Below are positions 1 through 8,356 of a stretch of DNA of 64,000 nt, piece after piece. The DNA lies in NCBI GenBank assembly GCA_043781855.1, contig JAYWBB010000134.1, positions 97,581 to 161,580 of the forward strand, written 5' to 3'. The notes under the pieces were generated by a model that was not told the DNA's origin, ran no database searches, and was given only the letters and a program-made list of their open reading frames with translations. Origin of the DNA: Nevskia sp043781855. GTDB lineage: Bacteria > Pseudomonadota > Gammaproteobacteria > Nevskiales > Nevskiaceae. How positions within the stretch are numbered: position 1 is the stretch's first letter; the number at the start of each line of letters is the position of its first letter. The position numbers were made by a program, and so were the translations under genes.

Positions 1-63
1 CTGCACCTGCCGAAGCCGAAGCCGCCGGAAGCGACCGAACCGGCATCCGGCACGCCGAAATAA
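1..63 (+). CDS. 3' end of an unidentified upstream gene
   Basis: The first 20 codons form an open frame that ends in TAA at 61-63. The visible tail is rich in Pro, Lys and Glu and looks like a disordered C-terminus. Nothing in it identifies the family. It lies 48 bp upstream of mutM on the same strand, so the two may be co-transcribed. Confidence 0.55.
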   Translation: MHLPKPKPPEATEPASGTPK

Positions 64-111
64 GCGTTCGTTCGGCACGCCGGATACCGGCCCGCGTTAG
101 CATCGGCGCCC

Positions 112-927
112 ATGCCCGAACTGCCCGAAGTCGAAACCGTCCGCCGCGGCGTAGAGCCGCAAGTCGTCGGCCGCAGGATCGCGGCGGTGCGCGTGCACGA
201 CCGACGGCTGCGCTGGCCGGTGCCGGAAGGCTTCGAAGATTTCCTGGTCGGCAAACGGATCGAAGCCGTTACGCGGCGCGGCAAGTATCTGATCTTCGAT
301 CTGGGCGGCGATCGCGTCATCGTCCATCTCGGCATGTCCGGACGCCTGAACCTGCTGCGCGGCAACCCGGCGCTGCGCAAGCACGATCACGTCGAGATCG
401 AGCTGTCGGGCGCCCTGCGTCTGCGCTTCCACGATCCCCGGCGTTTTGGCGCGGTGCTGCCGTGGCCTGCGGAAGAAACCGGCCATGCACTGCTCGACGA
501 ACTCGGGCCCGAACCGCTGTCGGCGGAGTTCACCGGGGACTATCTGTTCCACCTCTCGCGCGGACGCCGCGCGCCGCTGAAGACTTTCGTCATGGATAGC
601 CACGTGGTCGTCGGCGCCGGCAATATCTACGCGGCCGAGTCGCTATTCCGCGCAGGGCTCCGGCCGACACGCGCCGCCGGCCGCGTGACGCGTGCGGAAT
701 ACGCACGGCTGGCGCAGGCGATCCGCGGAGTCCTCAGCGAGGCGATCTCGCTGGGCGGCACGACGCTGCGCGATTTCGTCGGCGCGAGCGGCGAGGCCGG
801 TTATTTCCAGCAGCAGCTTTTCGCCTATGGCCGCGAGGGCGCGGCCTGCCGGGTCTGCGGCCGCGCGATCAAAAACATCCGCCTGGGTAATCGCGCGAGT
901 TGCTATTGCCCCGGCTGCCAGCACTGA
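112..927 (+). CDS. mutM: formamidopyrimidine-DNA glycosylase (Fpg/MutM)
   Basis: This bifunctional base-excision repair enzyme removes oxidised purines such as 8-oxoguanine and nicks the abasic site. The 271-residue protein begins with the family signature PELPEVETV, so the catalytic Pro2 and Glu3 are present after Met removal. The conserved Lys58 lies in RRGKYL. The C-terminus has an intact zinc finger, with CRVC starting at residue 246 and CPGC at 266-269. Length and motifs are typical of the family. A short hairpin followed by TTTT overlaps the stop codon and may terminate transcription. Confidence 0.97.
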   Translation: MPELPEVETVRRGVEPQVVGRRIAAVRVHDRRLRWPVPEGFEDFLVGKRIEAVTRRGKYLIFDLGGDRVIVHLGMSGRLNLLRGNPALRKHDHVEIELSGALRLRFHDPRRFGAVLPWPAEETGHALLDELGPEPLSAEFTGDYLFHLSRGRRAPLKTFVMDSHVVVGAGNIYAAESLFRAGLRPTRAAGRVTRAEYARLAQAIRGVLSEAISLGGTTLRDFVGASGEAGYFQQQLFAYGREGAACRVCGRAIKNIRLGNRASCYCPGCQH

Positions 928-945
928 CGGGCGCGGTGCTGTTTT
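919..945 (+). terminator. possible mutM terminator hairpin
   Basis: CAGCAC (919-924) and GTGCTG (936-941) pair perfectly across an 11-nt loop, followed by TTTT. The left arm covers the last mutM codons and the stop lies in the loop. Six base pairs and a short T run make this a weak candidate. Confidence 0.45.
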
Positions 946-1102
946 CTACAATCGCCTGCCGAGACGACACGCCGCCGCTTGGCGCCTGCATCGCACGCGT
1001 CGGAACCGTCGATAAGCTCTAAAGGTCGGAACGAGACCGGCTTGCGCGCGCCGAAACAGCAGCGTAGCGTCATTGGGCGGTTTATATGGAGGGTTCTTCA
1101 TC

Positions 1103-1372
1103 ATGCGCACCATCCTAGCGGGCGTCACCCTGATTCTGAGCGCCGGTCTGGCCTCGGCTGCGGACGCGACGGCAGCGTCGGCCGAACCGACGAAGCCAGG
1201 CGTCGAGCAACAGCCGGTTTCCTGTCTGCGCGAAACCGGAACGCGGATTCCCACAAAACCGGGCGAATGCGTCAGCGCACCCGGGACGTCGTACAGCCGG
1301 GAAGTCCTCCAGGAAACCGGCCGGGTCAATCTCGACGACGCACTGCGCCAGATCGATCCCCGGATCAGATGA
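1103..1372 (+). CDS. small exported Cys-containing protein
   Basis: An 89-residue protein starting MRTILAGVTLILSAGLASAA, a signal peptide with likely cleavage near residue 20. The ATG at 1103 was chosen over the in-frame ATG at 1073 because GGAGGG lies about 10 nt upstream and the signal peptide starts exactly there. The mature part is about 70 residues. It has two Cys in a CLRETGTRIP...GEC pattern, which could form a disulfide, then a segment rich in Ser, Arg and Glu. The family resembles short periplasmic proteins of gammaproteobacteria with no known function. The role is unknown and I infer only its location. Confidence 0.7.
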   Translation: MRTILAGVTLILSAGLASAADATAASAEPTKPGVEQQPVSCLRETGTRIPTKPGECVSAPGTSYSREVLQETGRVNLDDALRQIDPRIR

Positions 1373-1388
1373 GCCCGCGCCCTGCGGT

Positions 1389-1817
1389 CTAGCCGAACAG
1401 CTTGCCGCCCATAAGCTGCTTCGCGAGGTCAGCGAGCTGACTGTGATCGCCGACCTGGCCCTGCGGCGTGAGCTTGTCGACGATCTGCGGCAGGACTTTG
1501 GCAAGCATGCCGCCGGCCGCGCCGTGATCGAGACCGAGCTGCTGGGCGATCTGGCCGATGGTGCCTTGGCCTAGCGCCTGAGTGACTTGATCGCCGCTGA
1601 TCTCCTGATTCTGTCCGGTGCCGACCCACGACTGCGCAGCCTGCCCGAGCCCGGCTTTCTCGAACTGCTGAATGAGGCCGCCAATCCCGCCATGCTGGTT
1701 GATCAGGCCCATTACCAAGCCGACCAACTGCCCACTGCCGCCGCCCTGCTGCGCATTGCCGCTACCCGGCATTGCGCCACCGACGACACTACCCAGCAAA
1801 TCGCCTAATCCCGACAT
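1389..1817 (-). CDS. YidB-like DUF937 protein
   Basis: A 142-residue protein beginning MSGLGDLLGSVVGGAMPG. It has Gly/Gln-rich stretches, then a helical region with GTIGQIAQQLGLDH and ends ADLAKQLMGGKLFG. These features are typical of the YidB/DUF937 family, which is cytoplasmic and of unknown function. GGGAGAAC precedes the ATG. The gene stands alone on the minus strand, about 170 bp downstream of apaG and convergent with the small exported-protein gene. Confidence 0.85.
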   Translation of the reverse strand: MSGLGDLLGSVVGGAMPGSGNAQQGGGSGQLVGLVMGLINQHGGIGGLIQQFEKAGLGQAAQSWVGTGQNQEISGDQVTQALGQGTIGQIAQQLGLDHGAAGGMLAKVLPQIVDKLTPQGQVGDHSQLADLAKQLMGGKLFG

Positions 1818-1984
1818 TTCGTTCTCCCGATGGTGATGCGAGCGTGGAGCATAGCGCGCGGAACGTTACCGCAAGAGTCGATGGAGCGTGCCAACCTCTG
1901 AAAGGAATCGTCAGACGGCTTCGGCCGACAGGGGGAATCTCTTGCGCTGCGTCCGAGCTTTCTTTACTCCGAGCTTGTTGGAGC

Positions 1985-2368
1985 CTAATTCAGCATGCGC
2001 GGCACGGCGAGACGAAACGGCTCGATGTAAGCGTCGAAGGCTTCTTCGTCTTCCGTGACCATCTGGTAGCTGCCGTGCATGGTGCCGACCGGCGTGCCGA
2101 GCGGGCAGCCACTGGTGTACTGGAATTGCTCGCCCGGTTTCAGCGTTGGCTGGTAGCCGACCACGCCCGGCCCACGCACTTCCTCGACCTTGCCTTCGCC
2201 ATCGGTGATGACCCAGTGCCGCGAGAGCAGCTGCACGGTCTCGCTGCTCTCGTTGCGGATCGTCACGTGGTAGGCGAACAAATAGTGCGACTTCGCCGGC
2301 TCGGATTGTTCTGCGACATAGCGCGGCTGCACGACGATGCGCACGCCGCGGGTCATGGTGTCGGTCAT
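1985..2368 (-). CDS. apaG: ApaG protein
   Basis: A 127-residue DUF525 protein. ApaG proteins are small beta-sandwich domains related to those of F-box proteins. They are linked genetically to cobalt/magnesium resistance and stress in enterobacteria, but the biochemical role is unsettled. Characteristic segments are VTIRNES, RHWVITDGEG, GVVGYQP and GTMHGSYQM. The start ATG shares its A with the TGA of sufT upstream (TGATG), so the two are translationally coupled. Confidence 0.95.
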   Translation of the reverse strand: MTDTMTRGVRIVVQPRYVAEQSEPAKSHYLFAYHVTIRNESSETVQLLSRHWVITDGEGKVEEVRGPGVVGYQPTLKPGEQFQYTSGCPLGTPVGTMHGSYQMVTEDEEAFDAYIEPFRLAVPRMLN

Positions 2369-2916
2369 CAGAGAAAGCCTGCCTGGAGTTTCGCGGCATC
2401 GCTCATCATGTCCTGCGTCCAGGGCGGATCGAACACCAGTTCGACATCGGCGCTGCGTACGGTCGGCACCAGCAGCGCCTTGGTTTTCACTTCGGCGACG
2501 AGAATGTCGCCCATGCCGCAGCCCGGCGCGGTCAGCGTCATCACGACATTGAGCTTCCAGCCCTGGTCATCGGTGGGTTCGAGCCGACAGTCGTAGATCA
2601 GACCCAGATCAACGATGTTGATCGGAATTTCCGGATCGTAGACGGTGGCCATCTGCGCGCGCACGGCGCTCGCGACTTCTTCCTCGCTGGCGTTTTCGGC
2701 CAGCGCCGGCACGCTGTCCGGTGTCTTGCCGATGGCGTCGGCGTCCTTCCCGTCGAGCCGGAACAGATGGCCCTGCACCTGCACGGTATAGCTGCCACCG
2801 AGCGCCTGCGTGATCGTCGCCTCGGCGCCCTCGGGCAATTCGACACGGGTGCCGGCGGGGATCAGAACGCCGATGACTTCGCGCGTCAGGGTAACGATTT
2901 CGTGGGTGTACGACAT
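2368..2916 (-). CDS. sufT: putative Fe-S cluster assembly protein SufT
   Basis: A 182-residue protein. The N-terminal ~80 residues (MSYTHEIVTLTREVIGVLIP) form the SufT-specific domain and the C-terminal half is a MIP18/DUF59 domain with DPEIPINIVDLGLIYD and TAPGCGMGD, including the conserved Cys. The family acts in iron-sulfur cluster assembly or repair. The ATG at 2916 is where homology begins; the frame stays open far upstream but that part has no family resemblance. It is coupled to apaG. A separate sufE lies at 41.4-41.8 kb; no other suf genes are in the window. Confidence 0.92.
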   Translation of the reverse strand: MSYTHEIVTLTREVIGVLIPAGTRVELPEGAEATITQALGGSYTVQVQGHLFRLDGKDADAIGKTPDSVPALAENASEEEVASAVRAQMATVYDPEIPINIVDLGLIYDCRLEPTDDQGWKLNVVMTLTAPGCGMGDILVAEVKTKALLVPTVRSADVELVFDPPWTQDMMSDAAKLQAGFL

Positions 2917-3135
2917 GGAAGAACACTGAGGGCGCGGCGGCCCGATTAAAGCGATCGATCGCGCCCCCATATTAGACGCAGGTGGGGACTGCCGCATCCC
3001 CGGCGCGTCGTCGTCCTTCCGCTCGCAATTCCCGTCTGCGACGGCAAGCCGGGCGCCGAACGACACCGCAGTTGTCCGTGGCGGCGAATCCTTGCACGAT
3101 GAAGATCCCGTTTCCGCGATCGCGAGCGCCGCGCC

Positions 3136-3882
3136 ATGAATATCCTGTTGAAGTCTGGGCTGAAGCCGGCTTGTGCAGCCCTGCTGCTGTGTTCGATGAC
3201 GGCGCAGGCGATCGAGACCACGGCGCCTGACCGGCGCTCGGTTAACGTCAGCGGCCGTGGCGAAGTCTCGGTGACGCCGGATCGCGCACGCCTGTCGATG
3301 AGCGTTGAAGTCACCAAGCCCGATCTGCGCGCCGCGCAGATGGAGATCAACCGCGTTGTGCGCGAGTACCTCGCGCAGGTCAAAGCCCTCGCCATCAAGG
3401 ATGAGGACGTCTCGACCGCCGGCCTGAGCATCCGCGCCGAATACGACTACAACGTCAAGGGCGGCCGCCGGTTTCTCGGCTATCACATCTCGCGCGGGAT
3501 CGAAATCGTTGTCCGCGATCTCGACAAGATCGGCGACGTGCTCTTGCGCGCAACCAACGCCGGCATCAACAACGTCTCCGACCCGCTGCTCGAATCCTCG
3601 AAGTCCGAGGACTTGCAGCGGCAGGCGCTGGCCAAGGCCGCCGAGGACGCGCGCGCCAAGGCCAAAGTGCTGGCTGACGCGCTCGGCGTGAAGCTCGGCG
3701 CGATCCACACGCTGAATGCGAACACCGAGTACACGCCGCCACCTGTCGTCGCGCAGGCGCGGTTCAGAACGCTGGCGGCCACCGCCGACGCGGCCGAGAG
3801 CGGCAACGACCAGATCGGCTTTGCCGCCGGCCAGATCAAATACGCAGCGACACTCAACGCGGATTTCGATCTCACACCCTGA
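3136..3882 (+). CDS. SIMPL (DUF541) domain periplasmic protein
   Basis: A 248-residue protein with a signal peptide, cleaved probably after AQA at residue 25. The SIMPL/DUF541 domain follows: RRSVNVSGRGEVSVTPDRA at its start, then SNVTD-like strand-helix segments and the GINNVSDPLLESS region. Family members such as YggE are periplasmic or outer-surface proteins linked to oxidative or envelope stress, without known catalysis. It is divergent from sufT, with a 219-bp gap in which I see no gene. Confidence 0.9.
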   Translation: MNILLKSGLKPACAALLLCSMTAQAIETTAPDRRSVNVSGRGEVSVTPDRARLSMSVEVTKPDLRAAQMEINRVVREYLAQVKALAIKDEDVSTAGLSIRAEYDYNVKGGRRFLGYHISRGIEIVVRDLDKIGDVLLRATNAGINNVSDPLLESSKSEDLQRQALAKAAEDARAKAKVLADALGVKLGAIHTLNANTEYTPPPVVAQARFRTLAATADAAESGNDQIGFAAGQIKYAATLNADFDLTP

Positions 3883-3962
3883 GCCCGGTTCAGGAATCAG
3901 CGTGCGGTTTTCGTGCCCGGGTGAAATAATCCGCCGCTTCTGCCCCCTTTTGGGATAACGCT

Positions 3963-4475
3963 GTGCCGCACGCGAAGCAGTCCGCCACCCCGAAGGTCGG
4001 CGTCATCATGGGGTCCCGCTCCGACTGGGAGACGATGGAACACGCGGCGCGCGTGCTGTCCGAACTCGGCGTGCCTTACGAAACGCGCGTGGTTTCCGCG
4101 CATCGCACACCGGATCTGCTGTTCGACTACGCGGCGAAGGCGGCCGCGCGCGGCCTGCAGGTCATCATCGCCGGCGCCGGGGGCGCGGCGCATCTGCCGG
4201 GGATGACCGCCGCGAAGACCCGGCTGCCGGTGCTCGGCGTGCCGGTGCAATCGAAGATGCTGACCGGCATCGACTCCTTGCTGTCGATCGTGCAGATGCC
4301 GGCCGGCATTCCGGTCGGCACGCTGGCCATCGGCGCGGCGGGGGCGAGCAATGCGGCGCTGCTCGCCTGCGGCATCCTCGCGCTGCACGATCCGGCGCTT
4401 GCACAGAGGCTCGAGGCCTGGCGCGCCGCGCAGACGGCGAAGGTGCTCGACGACGAGCCGCTGCCGGCACCGTGA
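3963..4475 (+). CDS. purE: N5-carboxyaminoimidazole ribonucleotide mutase
   Basis: PurE interconverts N5-CAIR and CAIR in de novo purine synthesis. The 170-residue protein has the class I signature VGVIMGSRSDWETM, VVSAHRTPD and the glycine-rich IIAGAGGAAHLPGM. It starts at GTG 3963; no ATG lies near the homology start. purK follows after 31 bp, giving the usual purEK pair in which PurK supplies the labile N5-CAIR substrate. Confidence 0.96.
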   Translation: MPHAKQSATPKVGVIMGSRSDWETMEHAARVLSELGVPYETRVVSAHRTPDLLFDYAAKAAARGLQVIIAGAGGAAHLPGMTAAKTRLPVLGVPVQSKMLTGIDSLLSIVQMPAGIPVGTLAIGAAGASNAALLACGILALHDPALAQRLEAWRAAQTAKVLDDEPLPAP

Positions 4476-4506
4476 TCCCCGCGTCTTCCCTACAAGATCA
4501 CGCGCA

Positions 4507-5595
4507 GTGAAAATCGGAATACTCGGCGCCGGCCAGCTCGGCCGCATGCTGGCTTTGGCAGGTTATCCGCTCGATCTGGATTTCGTGTTCCTCGATCCGG
4601 CGAGCGAGGCCTGCGCGGCGCCGCTCGGCGAACATCTCCATGCCGATTATCTCGACGAGGCCGCGCTCGCCGAATTCTGCGCGCGCGTCGATCTGGCGAC
4701 CTACGAGTTCGAGAACGTGCCGCAGACGGCTGCCGAGTTCGTCGCCGCGCGCGTGCCGCTGCTGCCGGCGCCGCGGGCGCTGACGGCGGGCCAGGATCGC
4801 CTGTCCGAGAAGGCGCTGTTCGAATCGCTCGGTATTCCGGTGCCGCTGCACGCGGCGGTAGACAGCCGTCTCGATCTTGATGTCGCCGCCGCGATCACCG
4901 GGCTGCCGGCTGTGCTGAAGACACGGCGCATGGGTTACGACGGCAAGGGCCAGGTCGTGCTGCGCAGTGCCGCAGAGTTCGATGCCGCCTGGGCTGCCAT
5001 CGGCGGACAACCGCTGATCCTCGAAGCCTTCGTGCCGTTCCAGCGCGAGGTGTCCTGCCTGCTCGTGCGCGGCCGCAACGGCGAGCTCGCGTACTACCCG
5101 CTGGTCGAAAACGTCCATCGCGCCGGGATCCTGCGCACGGCGACGCCGACCTTCGCCGATGCACTTCAGGCGCACGGCGAAACCTACGCGCGCCGGGTTG
5201 CGGAACACCTCGACTACGTCGGCGTCCTCGCCTTCGAATTCTTTGTCGCGAACGGTGCCTTGATCGCCAACGAGATCGCGCCGCGCGTGCACAACTCCGG
5301 GCACTGGAGCATCGAGGGCGCCGAGGTTTCGCAGTTCGAGAACCATTTGCGCGCGATCGCTGGCCTGCCGCTCGGTGCGACCGCGCTGCGCGGCCCTTCG
5401 GTGATGGTCAATTTCATCGGCGCCGCGCCGGCATTGAATGAAGCTGCGGCGATCGCCGGCGTCCACATCCATCTCTACGGCAAGACCCCGAAACCGCAGC
5501 GCAAGATCGGTCATGCCACGATCACCGCACCGGATGCCGAGACGCTGGCCGTGCGTCTCACGGCACTGCAGGCCTTGCTGCCGGACGGCGACTAG
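4507..5595 (+). CDS. purK: N5-carboxyaminoimidazole ribonucleotide synthase
   Basis: PurK is an ATP-grasp enzyme that carboxylates AIR to N5-CAIR using ATP and bicarbonate. The 362-residue protein begins MKIGILGAGQLGRMLALAGY from GTG 4507, the exact family start, although the frame is open further upstream within purE. ATP-grasp landmarks are KTRRMGYDGKGQ, EAFVPFQREVS and NEIAPRVHNSGHWSIEG. Its TAG stop overlaps the TAG stop of the convergent parA-like gene in one CTAG. Confidence 0.96.
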   Translation: MKIGILGAGQLGRMLALAGYPLDLDFVFLDPASEACAAPLGEHLHADYLDEAALAEFCARVDLATYEFENVPQTAAEFVAARVPLLPAPRALTAGQDRLSEKALFESLGIPVPLHAAVDSRLDLDVAAAITGLPAVLKTRRMGYDGKGQVVLRSAAEFDAAWAAIGGQPLILEAFVPFQREVSCLLVRGRNGELAYYPLVENVHRAGILRTATPTFADALQAHGETYARRVAEHLDYVGVLAFEFFVANGALIANEIAPRVHNSGHWSIEGAEVSQFENHLRAIAGLPLGATALRGPSVMVNFIGAAPALNEAAAIAGVHIHLYGKTPKPQRKIGHATITAPDAETLAVRLTALQALLPDGD

Positions 5596-6341
5596 GGCCG
5601 TTTGAGAGACGGCGAAAGTTCGCGCCACAGCGCGCGATAGGCTTCGGCGGCAACGCTCGACGGCTCGAACGCTTCGACCGGCCCGCGATGTTCGCCCATG
5701 CGCTCGACTGTCGAAGCGTATGGAATCACGGCTGCGCAGACATCGCGCATGGTTTTCGGCGGCTGTTCGATCAGGCCGCGGTGCAACCCTCGCCGGCGGT
5801 CGGCCATCGACCAGAACGGCTTGAGCCTGCCTCTCGGCAGATCGTAGGTCTTGAAGTATTCGATCAGCGTCATCAGCGCGCGCAGGCTCAAATGCGTCGG
5901 CACGGTCGGCACGAGGATGCGGTCGGCGGCGCCGAAGATGTTGTCGGCGACGTGCGACAGACTGGGCGGGCAGTCGAGCACGACCAGTGAGTATTGCTCC
6001 GAAAGCGGTTCGATCAGGCGGCGCAGGCGGTCGTGGCTGCTGTCGTCCTTGCGCAGCCAGACGTCGAGATGCCGCGTGTCGAGGTCCGCCGGGATCAGGT
6101 GCAGATGTTCATGATGTGGCGTTTCGACGATGCGCCGCCCGATCGGCGACGTGCCACGCCACACCGCTTTGTCCGCTGCCTTCGCCGCGTCGCCGCGCAG
6201 ATACCAGGTGGCCGCACCCTGCGGATCGAGATCCCAGAGCACGGTGTGCAGCCCGGACTGCGCGGCGAGATACGCGAGATTGACCGCCGCCGCCGTCTTG
6301 CCGACGCCGCCCTTGACGTTATAAACCGCGAGCGTCTTCAC
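5592..6341 (-). CDS. orphan ParA-family ATPase
   Basis: A 249-residue MinD/ParA-type ATPase with a deviant Walker A motif KGGVGKT at residues 10-16, a DLDPQGAATWYL segment and VVLDCPPSLSH (switch II). No parB-like gene is adjacent, so this looks like an orphan ParA that positions some cargo or regulates cell organisation, rather than the chromosomal Soj. It lies between purK (convergent, 4-bp overlap) and the PQQ dehydrogenase gene. The partner protein cannot be told from the sequence. Confidence 0.9.
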   Translation of the reverse strand: MKTLAVYNVKGGVGKTAAAVNLAYLAAQSGLHTVLWDLDPQGAATWYLRGDAAKAADKAVWRGTSPIGRRIVETPHHEHLHLIPADLDTRHLDVWLRKDDSSHDRLRRLIEPLSEQYSLVVLDCPPSLSHVADNIFGAADRILVPTVPTHLSLRALMTLIEYFKTYDLPRGRLKPFWSMADRRRGLHRGLIEQPPKTMRDVCAAVIPYASTVERMGEHRGPVEAFEPSSVAAEAYRALWRELSPSLKRP

Positions 6342-6376
6342 CCGCCTGGCCTCCGATCGCGCGCAGCCCGCGCGGA

Positions 6377-8230
6377 TCAGAATTTACGCACATACGCGGC
6401 AACATCCGCCACCGCCTGGGCATCGAGCGGCGCGGGATAGAGCTTCGGCATCTTGGCCGACGGGTTCTTGATCCAGGCGATCGTCTGCTCGGCGTCGAGT
6501 TTTGCCTGCAGACCCTTCAGGCTCGGACCGACACCGCCCTCGCCCTTGGCGCCATGGCAGGCGGCGCAAGTACGCGCGTAGACGGTCTTGCCGGTGTCAG
6601 CATTCGCGACACCGGCCGTTTCGGCGGCAGGCGCGGCGGCTGCATCCGGCGATTTATTCGCACCCGCAGCGCCGAGCGCGTAAAGAATCAGCGTCGGCGA
6701 GCCGCTGGCACCGAAGGTCAGGCGCGAGACATTGCCCGATACCGCCGCCACATATTGCCGGCCACCCTGGGCGTAGGTGATGACGCCGCCGGCCATCGCG
6801 CCGCCGGTGGGTGTCTTCAGCAGCAGCTTGCCGGTGCTGCTATCGAGAACAAGGAAGTTGCCGGCCATGTCGCCGCCGAAGGTGACGCCGCCGGCCGTAG
6901 GCGTGAGGCCGGCAACCACCGGGCCGTCCGCGTGGTAGCGCCAGCGCATCGCGCCGGTGTCCGGATCGACGGCCTGGATCCAGCCGGTCGGATTCGGGTC
7001 CATCAACCAGGTTCCGCCGAGCATGAATTGGCCCGGGACGAATTTCTGCGGCTTGGGCGTGATCGTCGAGCACCAGTCGACCGTGCCGACAATGATCGCC
7101 TTGTTTTTCGTGTCGTAGGCAGGCCCATTCCACTCGACGCCGCCCAGTACGCCTGGGCATGCGTGCAGACCGGTTGCAGTGGGCTGTACGCCTTCGTTCT
7201 CGATCGTCGTGACGACGGTGTCGAAAACCCGCTTGCGGGTTTCGCGATTGACGCCGTAAAGATGCCCGTTCTTGCTGCCGATTGCGGCGATCGGTTCGCC
7301 ATTAGTGTTGTGATACAGCATCGGTGCGGCGCCAAGATCGAGATCGTGGCCGTCGTTGGAGACCATCTGGTGGTACCACTTCAACGCACCGGTACGGGCG
7401 TCCAGTACCACCATGCTGTCGGTGTAAAGGTTGGCGCCGGGCCGGTGACCGGGAAGGATATCCGGCGCCGGGTTGCCGACCGGTACGAACACTTCACCGG
7501 TCGACATGTCGATCGAATAGTGTGTCCACGATCCGCCGCCGCCGTAGCGCGCAGTACCGCGTTCCTTCCAGGTTTCCGCGCCCGGCTCCTTGCCGCGCGG
7601 AATGGTGTTGAAGCGCCAGATTTCTCGGCCGGTTTCCTGATCGTAAGCCATGATCCGGCCTCTCACGCCCCAGTCGCTGCCGGCGCTGCCGATGATCAGC
7701 AGGCCCTGCCAGATGATGGGCGCGGCGCTGAAGAATTCGCCCTGCTTCGGATCGCCGGCCTGCTGTTGCCAGATCGTCTTGCCGGTAGCCGCATCGATCG
7801 CGAGCAGCCGGCCATCCGGTGTGCCGCGAAACAGCTTACCGTTGGCGTAGGCGACGCCGCGGTTGACGGAAAAAACGTCGGCCTGTTCGGGAACGTAGAC
7901 GTTGCGCCAGCGCTGGGAACAGTTGGTCGCGTCGATCGCAATGGTATCGTGCGCCGTATCCAGATAGATGACGCCGCCGAGTTGCACGAGGCCGGTGTGG
8001 AAGGCGCCAGAGTCATCGAGCTTGATCCGGCACACCTCGGCCAGCGAGCCCGCATTTTCGGACGTGATCTGGTCCGGCGTCCCGAAACGCTGTCCATCCG
8101 CAGTGCCGTTGTAGCTCGTCCAGATACTGTCGGGCAGCGACGCTTCCGCCTGGGCAGCACCGGTGACCAGTCCGGCCATTGCCGCAACGCGCAGCAAGCG
8201 ACTGTAAAGCCGCACATTCTTGATTCTCAT
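6377..8230 (-). CDS. PQQ-dependent dehydrogenase with C-terminal cytochrome c
   Basis: A 617-residue periplasmic quinohaemoprotein. A signal peptide occupies about residues 1-28. A PQQ-type beta-propeller follows, with repeated strands ending in motifs such as DAATGKTIWQ, DQETGREIWRF, DARTGALKWYH and DSSTGKLLLKT. An Ala-rich linker leads to a cytochrome c domain with CAACH at 555-559 and a likely Met594 axial ligand. The start at 8230 is preceded by GGAGGAGG; an upstream in-frame start lies inside that ribosome site. The substrate is probably an alcohol or polyol, but I cannot assign it. No PQQ synthesis genes are in the window. Confidence 0.85.
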   Translation of the reverse strand: MRIKNVRLYSRLLRVAAMAGLVTGAAQAEASLPDSIWTSYNGTADGQRFGTPDQITSENAGSLAEVCRIKLDDSGAFHTGLVQLGGVIYLDTAHDTIAIDATNCSQRWRNVYVPEQADVFSVNRGVAYANGKLFRGTPDGRLLAIDAATGKTIWQQQAGDPKQGEFFSAAPIIWQGLLIIGSAGSDWGVRGRIMAYDQETGREIWRFNTIPRGKEPGAETWKERGTARYGGGGSWTHYSIDMSTGEVFVPVGNPAPDILPGHRPGANLYTDSMVVLDARTGALKWYHQMVSNDGHDLDLGAAPMLYHNTNGEPIAAIGSKNGHLYGVNRETRKRVFDTVVTTIENEGVQPTATGLHACPGVLGGVEWNGPAYDTKNKAIIVGTVDWCSTITPKPQKFVPGQFMLGGTWLMDPNPTGWIQAVDPDTGAMRWRYHADGPVVAGLTPTAGGVTFGGDMAGNFLVLDSSTGKLLLKTPTGGAMAGGVITYAQGGRQYVAAVSGNVSRLTFGASGSPTLILYALGAAGANKSPDAAAAPAAETAGVANADTGKTVYARTCAACHGAKGEGGVGPSLKGLQAKLDAEQTIAWIKNPSAKMPKLYPAPLDAQAVADVAAYVRKF

Positions 8231-8356
8231 TGCGCCTCCTCCCTCCACAATGTCAGTTCCTGCGGTATGACCGAACTTTACCGGCGGGGTGTTGGCTTGC
8301 CTAGGTAGTGCGAATCCTCTGCGCGACTATCGGCATGCTTGAGCTCGAACGAAGGC

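Noticed and set aside
2368..3708. 446-codon open frame on the minus strand
   Set aside because: Only the last 182 codons (SufT) show family resemblance; the upstream part is antisense to the SIMPL gene and has no ribosome site at its start.
5592..6341. Chromosomal Soj/ParA working with the parS sites
   Set aside because: No parB follows and the sequence resembles orphan ParA ATPases; the chromosomal parAB operon is probably elsewhere.
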